From NCBI GenBank assembly GCA_001275005.1, contig JWZX01002335.1:1-15891 (forward strand): a stretch of DNA of 15,891 bases. Reading direction: 5' to 3'. A program made the translations under genes and the position numbers. Under the pieces are notes generated by a model. The model worked only from the letters and a program-made list of their open reading frames with translations, ran no database searches and was not told the origin of the DNA. This DNA comes from Chrysochromulina tobinii. Lineage: Eukaryota > Haptophyta > Prymnesiales > Chrysochromulinaceae. Positions 10,601-15,891 of this stretch are shown piece by piece; position 1 is the stretch's first letter; the number at the start of each line of letters is the position of its first letter.

Positions 10601-13600
10601 CACCTCCACCGCGGGCACTTCGAAGGGCGAGGACGAGCGTGCCCGCATGGATGCGATCCTTGACGAGCGAGCGAGCGAGCGCTTCGCCAGCACGCAAAAG
10701 GCGAGCCTCGCCGCCGAGCAAGCGGCCGCGCGCGCGACGCACGCGGCGTGGACGCGCGCAGCAGTGGCGGAGCTTGAGGCGGCGATCGACGTGTTTGAGA
10801 CGAGCACCTTCGCGGCGCTCGAGGCGGGCGCACGTGGCGCGAGCATCGGCGTGGCGCTTGGGATGGGTCATAGCGTGGCTGTGCGGATGGCGGCGCTCGA
10901 CATAGCGTCTGATCGACTCACCGAGACTCTCGCCAGGCTGAGAGAGCGAGAGACGGCGCACTTGCCCGCGGACTTGCCGTTTGGAAGGCCGCGCGATGTC
11001 GACGGCTTGCGTAGGGTTGCCGTGCAGAGGGACACGCGCGAGGAAAAGAAGGTGGAGGAGAAGGAGGAGGAGAAGGAGGAGCAGAAGACTGGCCCTGCGC
11101 CGATGGAGACGACCGCAGGGGCCGCGAGCGTCGCGGTGGACGAGGCAGCCGCGGCAGCCGTGGAGGCAGCATGCCGAGATGATGGCCAAGGTTCCGTCAG
11201 CCAAGGCCGAGATGATGGCCAAGGTTCCGTCAGCCAAGGCCGAGATGATGGCCAAGGTTCCGTCAGCCAAGGCCGAGATGATGGCCAAGGTTCCGTCAGC
11301 CAAGGCCGAGCTGATGGCCAAGGTTCCGTCAGCCAAGGCCGAGATGATGGCCAAGGTTCCGTCAGCCAAGGCCGAGCTGATGGCCAAGGTTCCGTCTTCG
11401 CCATGGGCGACGCCGCCGTCCTCGAAGCGGCGACGAGGATGCGTGATCGGCTGCTCGCTCAACGGAGCCTCAAATCACCCATCAGCGCCACTCCGGCTGT
11501 CGAGGGCGGCCTTGACATCGTGGCGAGCGTGCACGCTCTGGTGAGCATCGATGCATCCTTGATCGGTCAGGAAGGCGGCATGCTCGGCTTACTCGGTCGG
11601 ATCGTGCTTCACGCCCTGCGCCTGTCCAATTATCACGTGGAGCTCGTCATGGGCGGTCCGAGGGAGTTTGGATCGCCGGCCATCCTCAAGGCGGCGAGCG
11701 AGCATACCGCGAGCGCCGTGGACCAAGCCATGCGTCGCGTGCTGATGGGCACCGGCGCGTCATCAGAGGCGAAGACATCGATGGTGGTTACGGATCTGCC
11801 GCCACCGCTTGCGAGCAGCCCAGCCCCCGCCTTTGTCCTTACCTTCTGTCCACCCGCGACCACCGGCACCGGCATCGAGCTCCCGCTGAGCACCGCCTCG
11901 TCGAGGGCATGTGCGGCGCTCAAGACGGCGCGCCTCGGCTACGTGCGGCTGAGCAGCTCTGGCAGTTACGAAGTGGGTACGTGGTCCCTCACCGACCCCG
12001 CCGCCGCCGCTGACAAGGCCAGTGCCGACACGCTCGCCGCTGCTGCTGACCCACCGCCGCCGCCGCCGCCGGGCGTGCTGCCGAGCATAGATGCTCTCCT
12101 CGAGGTGCTCGCCACGGCGCGCGTGTCGCCGTCGGCAGTGGGCGCGCCGCCGTGGCATACGGCGTGGCGAGAGTGGAGGGCCTTTCGGTTCGCATCCGAT
12201 GAGGCGCGGCGTGCGTGCGAAGTGGCAGCCATGGCGCTCACCACGGCGCTCAAGGAGCCAAGTGGCGGCTCACTCAGCAGCGGGGGCTTGGCGTGGGGGC
12301 AAGGCCACGGCGGCGGCGCCGTGATGGGCGAAGATCGGCGCGGCGTGCACGGCGGTGGCGCCGTGGTGAGCGCCTACACCGCGACAGACGGTGCCCCCGA
12401 CGGCATGGCCGTGCACGCGACAGACGTCGAGTGGCTCTCCGCCGCCGAGCTGCACGCGGCGCTGGACGTGCGGCAGGAGATGCACACGCATGCCCACTGG
12501 ATTCCGACGGGTGAGCGGCTGTGGGGGCAAGTCGAAGCGCTCGAGGACGTGGGCGCCATGTCTGATGAGATCGTGCGCGCGTTGCGTACCATGCCGCCCA
12601 ATGTGTTCACACAGTGCTCGCTCGGCACACAGGGCAAGGTGCTCTCCATCCCCGCCCTCGTAAGACGCTACCTGCTCGGCAGCTCCGTCACGGCGATTTG
12701 GCAGCGGCGCGACCGAGGGGGTCGGCGCACCCTCGCCATCAGCGTCGTGCTCGATCTGACCCCCTCGCACCCGATCCACCCTCCCTTCGTGCATGCACTC
12801 TTCGCACTGCTGAGCGCGCTCGAGCGCCTCCACGTGTCGGTCCAAGTCCTCGCCTACACGCTCGAGGGCGTCTGGATGGCCCTTACCAGCCTGCACTCGT
12901 GCATGCCCCCTGGCGGCGCCGGCGCCCTTGGCGGTGGCGCTTGGGACGGCGCGAGCAAGGCGCGACTCCTCGCACTCCTCGCAGCCGCGATGGGCGCCGT
13001 GATGGGCTCCACGAGCGGGGGCGGCGACGTCGACTGCGACGCGAGCGCCCATCACGACGCGAGCGCCCGTCACGACGCGAACGCCCATCACGACGCGAGA
13101 CGACCGGAGACCGCGGCGCCGCCCGCGAGCTGCTTCGTGCGCGAGGCCATCCTACTCGGTGTGCAGCTGCTGCTCGCCGCTCCGATCGCCCCCACGAGCC
13201 CTCGCATGGTCTGGTTGTTCACGGCGGGTGCCGCGCACACTGCGGCCGGCGCCATCGGCGGCGCGTGTGCCCTCGCACAGGCGAAGAATGTGGAGGTGGT
13301 CGCCGTCTCATTGCGAGGTGCGTCCCTTCGGTCGCTCGGCTGCCCGCGTTGGCTCTCCGCGCCCTCACCCTCCGACCTGCCAGCACTCGTGACCGCCATC
13401 TTCGCCACCGACGAGCCGCTGAGCGCACCGCCCGACGCGCCGCCGCCACCAGTCGATGTGGCTCGCCAGCTCGCCGCGTGCATCGGCGTGGCGCCCGCTA
13501 CGGCGCCGGCGGACGGAGCCGTGGCGCCCGCTACGGCGGACGGGGCTGCGACGCAGGCGGTGCACGCTACGGCGGGCAAGGCGCCCGCTGCACCGCCGCC

Positions 13601-14238
13601 GCCCTCGCCCCCTCCGCACGTGTACCTGAGCCGAGCGCTCGATTACAGCATGAGATCGGCCGAGGTCAGGGCGCCAAGCAGCTCGCCCCCACCACCAGCG
13701 CCGCGCGAGGACGAGTTTGAAGACGAGATCGTTGCCTTTTATAGAAAGGTGAAATCGTCGAGCGGCCAAGTGCGCACGGCCACCCGCTTCGCGTGGACGC
13801 GTAAGGGCATCAGCGAGCACGACGGCTTCACGATGGCTCGGATCTTTTCGATGGAGAAGCACGAGCCGACCCCGTGGAACGTGCGCCACCTCTCGCTCGA
13901 AGGGAACGCGCTTGCGGATCGGGGCCTGCAGGCCCTTAGCCTCGCGTGGGCCCACGGCGCCCTCTCCCACCTCTCGCGCCTCACCCTCACCTGGAACAGC
14001 ATCACGCACGCGGGCATGAAGAGCTTTGCTGCTGCGCTGCGCCGCGGAGCCCTCCCTCGGCTCGAATGGCTCTTCCTCAACGGCAACCAGATCGGCGACG
14101 CGGGCGTGCTCGCGCTCGCGACGGCGCTCGAGGACGCGGCGCGTGAGGGCGTGCGCGTCCTTGCCCACCTGCAGCAGCTCTGGCTGCACGAGAATGGCAT
14201 CGGTGACGCAGGCGTGGAGGCGCTCGTGCGCAGCTTGA

Positions 14239-14269
<31 letters not shown>

Positions 14270-14459
14270 ACTGCCCAGCCTGACGACGCTCTCCCTCGAC
14301 AACAACCGCATACGTCTCGAGGGTGCGCGCCGGCTCGTCGAGGGGCTGCGGAGTGGTGCGCTGCCCCAATGCACCAACCTGCTGCTCAACGACAACCCAG
14401 CGGGCAGGCGCGCGCAGGACGAGGTGAACGAGGTGCTCAAGCGTCGGCGCACATCATAG
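246..14459 (+). CDS. Giant midasin-related hexa-AAA+ ATPase with acidic tract, VWA/MIDAS-like module and C-terminal LRRs
   Basis: Seen: one intron-free frame of 4737 codons. Six AAA+ modules follow one another, each with a Walker A region and a D/E-L-x-G type strand (for example VDDLFGAYRP in AAA5, TDLIGGFTP in AAA6). They are followed by a D/E-rich tract, a VWA-like module and six LRRs. AAA6 carries the midasin-like Walker B context LLLDN..SPEVIERINSL and the FRNR finger, and the segment before the VWA reads GKVLSIPALVRRYL..IWQRR, as in midasin. Known: midasin (MDN1/Rea1; about 4900 residues in yeast, 5600 in human) is the ATPase that strips assembly factors from pre-60S ribosomes. Inference: a nuclear or nucleolar remodelling ATPase, but the N-terminus, short linker, degraded MIDAS and LRRs make strict orthology doubtful, so no symbol is given. 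Start: the frame opens at 180; the codon at 204 is GTG, so the first ATG (246, A at -3) is chosen. An upstream exon is possible. Residue numbers here count from 246. Confidence 0.92.
1611..1643 (+). repeat. CCG run encoding 11 Pro
   Basis: Eleven consecutive CCG codons lie in the linker between the N-terminal region and the AAA ring. This is a disordered spacer made by trinucleotide expansion. Confidence 0.95.
2100..3200 (+). other. AAA1 module: intact Walker A and B, finger position lost
   Basis: Residues about 619-985. Walker A is GDAAGGKT (2190-2213), Walker B is LWLLVDEANL with D719/E720, and sensor-1 Asn is in LLLTQNS. The sequence after LSPSLL is SHF, where the family normally has an Arg before Phe (His795). 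The module should bind and hydrolyse ATP if its neighbour supplies a finger, but should not act as a finger donor itself. A 27-nt minisatellite interrupts the region between the large and small lobes. Confidence 0.85.
2706..2813 (+). repeat. 27-nt minisatellite x4 (LDGAAATNS)
   Basis: Four in-frame units begin at 2706, 2733, 2760 and 2787. Units 1, 2 and 4 are identical; unit 3 has a changed first base and a rearranged end. It lies between the AAA1 large and small lobes and is followed by an Arg/Ser-rich stretch. Confidence 0.95.
3474..3557 (+). repeat. 21-nt minisatellite x4 (PSSAE)
   Basis: Four in-frame units share CCGAGCTCCGCCGAG, with three alternating with ATCGTG/ATCGGG/AATGTG leaders. 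They are inserted just after the AAA2 strand ELFGQIV. Confidence 0.95.
3618..3647 (+). repeat. Proline run (10 Pro) in AAA2
   Basis: Ten consecutive Pro codons (CCT then CCG/CCA) lie between the Walker A and Walker B positions of AAA2, after the 21-nt repeat. Confidence 0.95.
4081..4166 (+). repeat. Internal duplication encoding GEVCMV twice
   Basis: The 19-mer at 4100-4118 recurs identically at 4148-4166, and AGGCGACGCGAC at 4081 recurs at 4123. This is a diverged 42-48 nt tandem duplication that lengthens the helical lobe of AAA2 by about 16 residues. Confidence 0.85.
4350..5240 (+). other. AAA3 module: intact ATPase site
   Basis: Residues about 1369-1665. Walker A is GVAGVGKT (4461-4484), Walker B is LPLLCDEMNLA (D1479/E1480), sensor-1 is IIVAQNP and the finger region is LPRAFVRRA (Arg1540-1541). 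Every expected catalytic element is present. This is the best-preserved module and has no long insert between Walker A and B. Confidence 0.88.
5390..6560 (+). other. AAA4 module: degenerate nucleotide site
   Basis: Residues about 1715-2105. The P-loop is one residue short and lacks its second Gly (GPSCFKS, 5526-5546). The Walker B position reads MILLEGFEQPD, so Asp-Glu is Glu-Gly (6012-6017). Sensor-1 is not recognisable (FVTSAHDG). The finger motif LSPALVSRL is kept (Arg2025). The region after the Walker B position (QAVIEGLNALLELD) resembles that of AAA2 (PAVLEALNAVLEVD), so the two dead modules resemble each other there. A Gly/Ser/Asn-rich loop precedes the finger. Confidence 0.8.
6704..6763 (+). 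repeat. 18-nt direct repeat pair in the AAA4-AAA5 linker
   Basis: GGCCGAGCAGCATGCCGA occurs at 6704-6721 and 6746-6763, separated by three ATCTCGCCA-like units. It encodes AEQHA twice around LANLANLV. Confidence 0.85.
6880..7620 (+). other. AAA5 module: intact ATPase site
   Basis: Residues about 2212-2459. Walker A is GPPGIGKT (6969-6992), Walker B is GIVLLDELNLAP (Asp2314), sensor-1 is FVGAMND and the finger region is LPVRLDDVLTRV (Arg2379). All are textbook AAA_5 (dynein-related) motifs. A small-lobe helical region and a low-complexity linker follow before AAA6. Confidence 0.9.
8160..9480 (+). other. AAA6 module: Walker A intact, Walker B DN, large insert
   Basis: Residues about 2639-3079. 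Walker A is GPACSGKT (8229-8252). The Walker B position reads YWLLLDNVSA (D2891, Asn next), the DN form familiar from a midasin module. The following SPEVIERINSL and the finger SEAFRNR (Arg2951, Arg2953) also match midasin. Sensor-1 Asn is replaced (FATATTR). A long insert with a 12-nt tandem repeat lies between Walker A and B. It probably binds ATP; hydrolysis is uncertain. Confidence 0.85.
8484..8561 (+). repeat. 12-nt minisatellite x6 plus partial (GAET/GAVT)
   Basis: Units start every 12 nt from 8484. Two GAVT, one GAEM and three GAET units are followed by a partial GA. They lie in the AAA6 insert between Walker A and Walker B. Confidence 0.95.
9490..10112 (+). other. D/E-rich and Gly-rich disordered tract
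   Basis: Residues about 3082-3289. The sequence holds runs such as GGDDDDEAGDEGG and DNDKDDDDDD with Gly, Gln and Ser-rich spacers. Midasin has a D/E-rich region before its MIDAS domain. Here it starts right after the AAA6 small lobe, not after a long helical linker. Confidence 0.85.
10113..10175 (+). repeat. 21-nt repeat x3 encoding an RGG-type segment
   Basis: Three units encode GRGGGGR-type peptides directly after the acidic tract. RGG boxes commonly bind RNA or mediate nucleolar retention, which would suit a ribosome-assembly factor (inference). Confidence 0.9.
10330..10980 (+). other. Charged helical (coiled-coil-like) segment
   Basis: Residues about 3362-3579. Heptad-like patterns such as LELAEALVVRLQQQVL and YAQLERRVDELCEAH suggest alpha-helices. 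An EMHARQ/EMHARR tandem repeat (10518-10589) lies within it. It may stand in for part of the lost midasin linker, but this rests on composition only. Confidence 0.5.
10518..10589 (+). repeat. 18-nt minisatellite x4 (EMHARQ/EMHARR)
   Basis: Four exact-length units start at 10518. Q and R alternate at the last position, so the array may have grown by doubling a 36-nt pair. It lies inside the helical charged region. Confidence 0.95.
11175..11396 (+). repeat. 33-nt minisatellite x6 plus partial seventh (RDDGQGSVSQG)
   Basis: Six complete units from 11175 and a 24-nt partial unit from 11373. The only visible change is GAT or GCT at codon 2 (with GAG before it in the shifted reading), giving D,D,D,D,A,D,A. 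Near identity implies very recent expansion. It sits in the linker before the MIDAS-side region. Confidence 0.97.
12630..13420 (+). other. VWA/MIDAS-like module, partly degenerate
   Basis: Residues about 4129-4392. The approach GKVLSIPALVRRYL..IWQRR followed by TLAISVVLDLTPS matches the midasin pre-MIDAS and MIDAS region. The metal motif D-x-S-x-S appears as D-L-T-P-S (Asp4170 to Ser4174). The later strand that normally ends in an Asp-Gly reads MVWLFTAG, with Ala4327 at the Asp position. Known: the Rea1 MIDAS grips ubiquitin-like domains of Ytm1 and Rsa4 through a metal. Metal binding here is doubtful. An 18-nt His/Asp/Ala repeat is inserted in the module. Confidence 0.75.
13038..13100 (+). 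repeat. 18-nt minisatellite x3 plus partial (DASAHH)
   Basis: Units start at 13038, 13056 and 13074 with single-base differences (HH/RH, S/N). They are inserted within the VWA-like module between the MIDAS motif and the later strand. Confidence 0.92.
13488..13538 (+). repeat. 18-nt direct repeat pair (VAPATA)
   Basis: GTGGCGCCCGCTACGGCG occurs at 13488-13505 and 13521-13538 in an Ala/Pro-rich spacer between the VWA-like module and the LRRs. Confidence 0.88.
13881..14456 (+). other. C-terminal RI/NLR-type leucine-rich repeats (six)
   Basis: Six repeats of about 28-36 residues follow the LxxLxLxxNxIgdaGvxaLaxaL pattern. Their first segments are VRHLSLEGN, LSRLTLTWN, LEWLFLNGN, LQQLWLHEN, LTTLSLDNN and CTNLLLNDN. 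They reach the very C-terminus, which ends KRRRTS. A nine-Gly run interrupts repeat 4. The RI type forms a protein-binding horseshoe. I know of no LRR tail in characterised midasins, so this is a fusion, or an in-frame merger of neighbouring genes. Confidence 0.9.
14241..14267 (+). repeat. GGC run (nine Gly) inside LRR 4
   Basis: Nine consecutive Gly codons lie in the LRR loop between the helix of repeat 4 and the strand of repeat 5. It should bulge out without breaking the solenoid. Confidence 0.95.
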
Positions 14460-14533
14460 TTGGGATGATACAGTAGTCTTAGTCAGTCAGGTAATGCCCC
14501 CGTATAACGTGCTAGGTTATAAATGAGGTTGTT

Positions 14534-14548
14534 GCTCAACCCGGACTT
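14534..14548 (+). repeat. Lone copy of the hairpin-arm 15-mer
   Basis: GCTCAACCCGGACTT, identical to the left arm of both downstream hairpins but with no partner arm next to it. It is followed by the small palindrome GTGTGAATCACAC (14554-14566). Confidence 0.9.
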
Positions 14549-14584
14549 CGTATGTGTGAATCACACCCAAAACGAATATCATTT

Positions 14585-14617
14585 GCTCAACCCGGACTTA
14601 GCAAGTCCGGGTTGAGC
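14585..14617. repeat. Perfect 15-bp hairpin A
   Basis: Arms GCTCAACCCGGACTT (14585-14599) and AAGTCCGGGTTGAGC (14603-14617) are exactly complementary around a 3-nt AGC loop. The motif is repeated exactly 60 nt downstream, and a TTCACA/TGTGAA inverted repeat (14621-14641) lies between the two. Confidence 0.95.
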
Positions 14618-14644
14618 TTATTCACAAAATTGTTCTGTGAAAAA

Positions 14645-14677
14645 GCTCAACCCGGACTTGCCAAGTCCGGGTTGAGC
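14645..14677. repeat. Perfect 15-bp hairpin B
   Basis: The same arms as hairpin A (14645-14659 and 14663-14677) surround a GCC loop. A T6 run follows at 14683-14688. Arms are identical while the loop differs, which suggests selection on pairing, recent copying, or a mobile palindromic unit. Confidence 0.95.
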
Positions 14678-14833
14678 ATTTGTTTTTTGGCATCTTTGGA
14701 ATCTCAGGAGTCGTTGCGTGCGTCGCGTCGCGCCTTTATTGTTGTTGCGCTCCTCTTCTCCTCTCCGCCCGCCACCCGCACCGCTGGTTCGGCCGTCCGC
14801 TTGCGTACGACCTTGTCGTGGGCGACAGTTGCC

Positions 14834-15091
14834 ATGGCTGACGATGAAGAATCTTTCGGCTCCGATGATGACCTTCACCATTCTTCGGATCCATCTTCGG
14901 AAGAGGAAGATGAAGATCGTGAGGTTCTTCCGCGCAGAGGGCCGATGCGCGGCGCAAACGGACGGCGTGTTATAAATAGTCGCGTTCACGTTCACGCTAG
15001 AGAACGCAAGATTCAACTGACCCTTTCTCAAGCCCCACTCGGAACAAGTCCGTCGCCTTGGCCTTGCTCGCGATCATCATCCCGCGCGTGA
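14834..15091 (+). CDS. Small acidic ORF of unknown function (85 codons, possibly a first exon)
   Basis: The ATG at 14834 has a strong context (GCCATGG). The N-terminal half is very acidic and Ser-rich (MADDEESFGSDDD, SSEEEDEDRE); the second half is basic (NGRRVINSRVHVHARERK). The frame ends at TGA 15089-15091, which overlaps a GTGAGT donor-like string (15088-15093), so it may be exon 1 of a longer gene. Acidic N-termini like this occur in many nuclear proteins and in some transposases, but no domain is recognised. A TATA-like box lies inside it, so it may be an artefact if transcription starts near 15000. Confidence 0.35.
   Translation: MADDEESFGSDDDLHHSSDPSSEEEDEDREVLPRRGPMRGANGRRVINSRVHVHARERKIQLTLSQAPLGTSPSPWPCSRSSSRA
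14971..14978 (+). promoter_or_regulatory. TATA-box-like element TATAAATA
   Basis: TATAAATA lies 126 bp upstream of the ATG at 15097. A start site about 30 bp downstream (near 15000) would give a leader of roughly 95 nt. It is the best TATA match in the window and supports a promoter for the right-edge ORF. Confidence 0.5.
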
Positions 15092-15096
15092 GTGCC

Positions 15097-15891
15097 ATGG
15101 CGACGACGGCACCACCCGATGGCGATGGGACTCGTGCGCATTCGGCAGAGTCGGCGCGGACGCCGCCGTTGCGGCATCGGGCAGAGCCGGCAGCGGCGCT
15201 CGTCAACGGCCGCCTGCACAATTGTGCTACGCTTCCACTCGAAGTAAGTCTCTCACAAGCCCGGCCTCCATCCTACACTTCACGTGCCACGAGCGCACTC
15301 CTGCTGCTCCTTGCGCTTCCCGGAAGTCGTGGCTCCAAGCTCCCCGTCGAGGAGCCCAATCCTGGGGAGCGGAGGAGCGCTCGTCATCAGCATACGCCGG
15401 GCGCGCTGGATTCCACTTGGAAGATTATCACTGTGCCAAGCGGGCTGATGCAGCACATGCTCGATGCTGGAGAGCTGGTGTCAAAGGGAGGTCCCATGAT
15501 GGCGCCGGACTTGTCTGCGGCACATCGAAGTGGAGACGAGCAGTTGTCCCACCTCTCAGTTGACCTCAAGCTCTTCAAGGAGCAGCTCGAGGGAAAGAGG
15601 GGGGTCGAGCAACCCATCGCTTACGTTGAGGCGGATATTCTCGACGACGTCGGGGAGCACGTTGGGAGGCGCCTCGAGCGCCGCAGGCTCTGTTGCACCG
15701 GCTGCGGATGCGGATGCGGAGCTTGTTGCTGCTCTTGCCATTGCCACCACCCGCCACCACCCGCACCACCCGCACCACCCGCACCACCCGCACCACCCGC
15801 ACCACCCGCACCACCCGCACCATCGCCTCCGCCACCTATGCCACCACCGCCCTCTTCCCCGCCGCCCTCGCCTCCGCCGCCCTCGCCCCCG
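15097..15891 (+). CDS. Partial ORF running off the right edge: Cys-rich run then Pro-rich repeats
   Basis: ATG at 15097 in strong context (GCCATGG), 126 bp after a TATA-like box and 5 bp after the preceding stop. The frame has no stop through the last base (265 codons). Residues about 109-200 look like a soluble domain (for example SVDLKLFKEQLEGKR and YVEADILDDVGEHVGRRL). Ten Cys fall within 18 residues (15691-15744), then Ala-Pro-Pro repeats and a Pro/Ser-rich tail follow. A hydrophobic ALLLLLALPG stretch sits near residue 67, too far in for a standard signal peptide from this start. A GTAAGT at 15244 and CCTCTCAG ending at 15559 could be intron ends; using them would change the frame. No family recognised. 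The Pro-rich tail could be wall- or actin-related, without proof. Confidence 0.45.
   Translation, partial: MATTAPPDGDGTRAHSAESARTPPLRHRAEPAAALVNGRLHNCATLPLEVSLSQARPPSYTSRATSALLLLLALPGSRGSKLPVEEPNPGERRSARHQHTPGALDSTWKIITVPSGLMQHMLDAGELVSKGGPMMAPDLSAAHRSGDEQLSHLSVDLKLFKEQLEGKRGVEQPIAYVEADILDDVGEHVGRRLERRRLCCTGCGCGCGACCCSCHCHHPPPPAPPAPPAPPAPPAPPAPPAPSPPPPMPPPPSSPPPSPPPPSPP
15244..15559 (+). other. Possible intron (consensus donor and acceptor)
   Basis: GTAAGT at 15244 is a perfect donor core and TTGTCCCACCTCTCAG ending at 15559 is a pyrimidine-rich acceptor. The region is 316 nt long. It is also fully open in the ORF frame, and removing it shifts the frame, so the two readings compete. Confidence 0.25.
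15691..15744 (+). other. Cys-rich segment (10 Cys in 18 residues)
   Basis: TGT/TGC codons alternate with Gly, then CCC-S-C-H-C. The pattern resembles metallothionein-like or palmitoylated Cys clusters, but the run partly reflects a TGCGGA hexamer repeat. It is meaningful only if the 15097 frame is translated here. Confidence 0.4.
15763..15822 (+). repeat. 9-nt tandem repeat GCACCACCC x6 plus partial (APP)
   Basis: Six complete units start at 15763, with a 6-nt partial unit to 15822, encoding Ala-Pro-Pro in the right-edge frame. They continue into a less regular Pro/Ser-rich tract to the window end. Confidence 0.95.

Larger units (their letters stand above)
14460..14833. other. Intergenic region between the giant CDS and the acidic ORF
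   Basis: This stretch is visibly AT-richer than the flanking coding DNA. It contains the TATAAATG string at 14518-14525, which could be a 3'-processing signal for the giant gene or a TATA box for a rightward transcript, a hairpin cluster (14534-14677), a T6 run (14683-14688) and a pyrimidine-rich stretch (14745-14770). An open frame runs through it but mostly translates the hairpins, so I do not call a gene here. Confidence 0.6.

Noticed and set aside
11175-11396. CRISPR-like array
   Set aside because: Units are contiguous with no spacers and code in frame; this is a minisatellite.
10332-11462. 376-codon minus-strand frame with repeated peptide
   Set aside because: The repeats are the reverse reading of the 33-nt and 18-nt minisatellites of the plus-strand gene.
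12614-13720. 368-codon plus-strand frame
   Set aside because: It is a shifted frame over the MIDAS region; the product is Arg/Ala-rich without motifs, while the main frame carries the VWA pattern.
14585-14688. Rho-independent bacterial terminator
   Set aside because: The GC stem plus T-run resembles one, but the locus is eukaryotic and the stem is duplicated with a solo arm, which fits a repeat element better.
14552-14833. N-terminal extension of the acidic ORF back to 14552
   Set aside because: It translates the hairpin cluster (AQPGL.KSGLS twice), which reads the same peptide on both strands because it is palindromic. The GCCATGG at 14834 is a better start.
15556-15750. 64-codon minus-strand ORF with a protein-like C-terminus
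   Set aside because: It is antisense to the right-edge ORF, short and without a promoter. It stays a weak alternative.
1-15891. tRNA or rRNA genes, insertion sequences
   Set aside because: I saw no cloverleaf, rRNA-like segment, or transposase domain with terminal repeats and target duplications. The acidic ORF beside the hairpins is too little evidence for a transposon.

Overview
The window looks like nuclear DNA of a GC-rich, gene-dense microbial eukaryote, an alga or another protist; I cannot name the lineage. The evidence is eukaryotic AAA+/MIDAS and RI-type leucine-rich-repeat domains in one chain, Kozak-like GCCATGG starts, TATA-box-like and splice-site-like motifs, and no bacterial-style operon or Shine-Dalgarno layout. 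Nothing suggests a virus.

Layout. 1-245: 5' flank with three short inverted repeats, a 17-codon upstream ORF and an AT-rich stretch that looks like a 3' splice site ending at 179. 246-14459 (+): one uninterrupted reading frame of 4737 codons. It encodes a giant midasin-related protein. In order it has a beta-rich N-terminal region not typical of midasin, six AAA+ modules of the dynein/midasin type, an acidic tract, an RGG-type segment, a charged helical region, a VWA/MIDAS-like module and six C-terminal leucine-rich repeats. Numerous in-frame minisatellites sit between the folded modules. 14460-14833: AT-richer intergenic DNA with a striking set of hairpins built from five copies of one 15-mer. 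14834-15091: a small acidic ORF. 15097-15891: an ORF open through the right edge (265 codons seen), 126 bp downstream of a TATA-like box, ending in a Cys-rich run and a Pro-rich repeat.

The main biological point is the giant protein. ATPase motifs are intact in AAA1, AAA3 and AAA5 and destroyed in AAA2 and AAA4; AAA6 keeps Walker A but has DN in place of DE. Arginine-finger positions are kept in AAA2, AAA4 and AAA6, the neighbours that would serve sites 1, 3 and 5, and lost in AAA1, which would serve the weakened site 6. This predicts a ring with three working interfaces. The acidic tract begins almost directly after AAA6, so the very long helical linker of classical midasin is missing. The MIDAS site is partly degenerate and an LRR solenoid is fused at the end. 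I read it as a divergent midasin-family remodelling machine, not a straightforward MDN1 orthologue. No mechanistic link between it and the two right-hand ORFs is visible.
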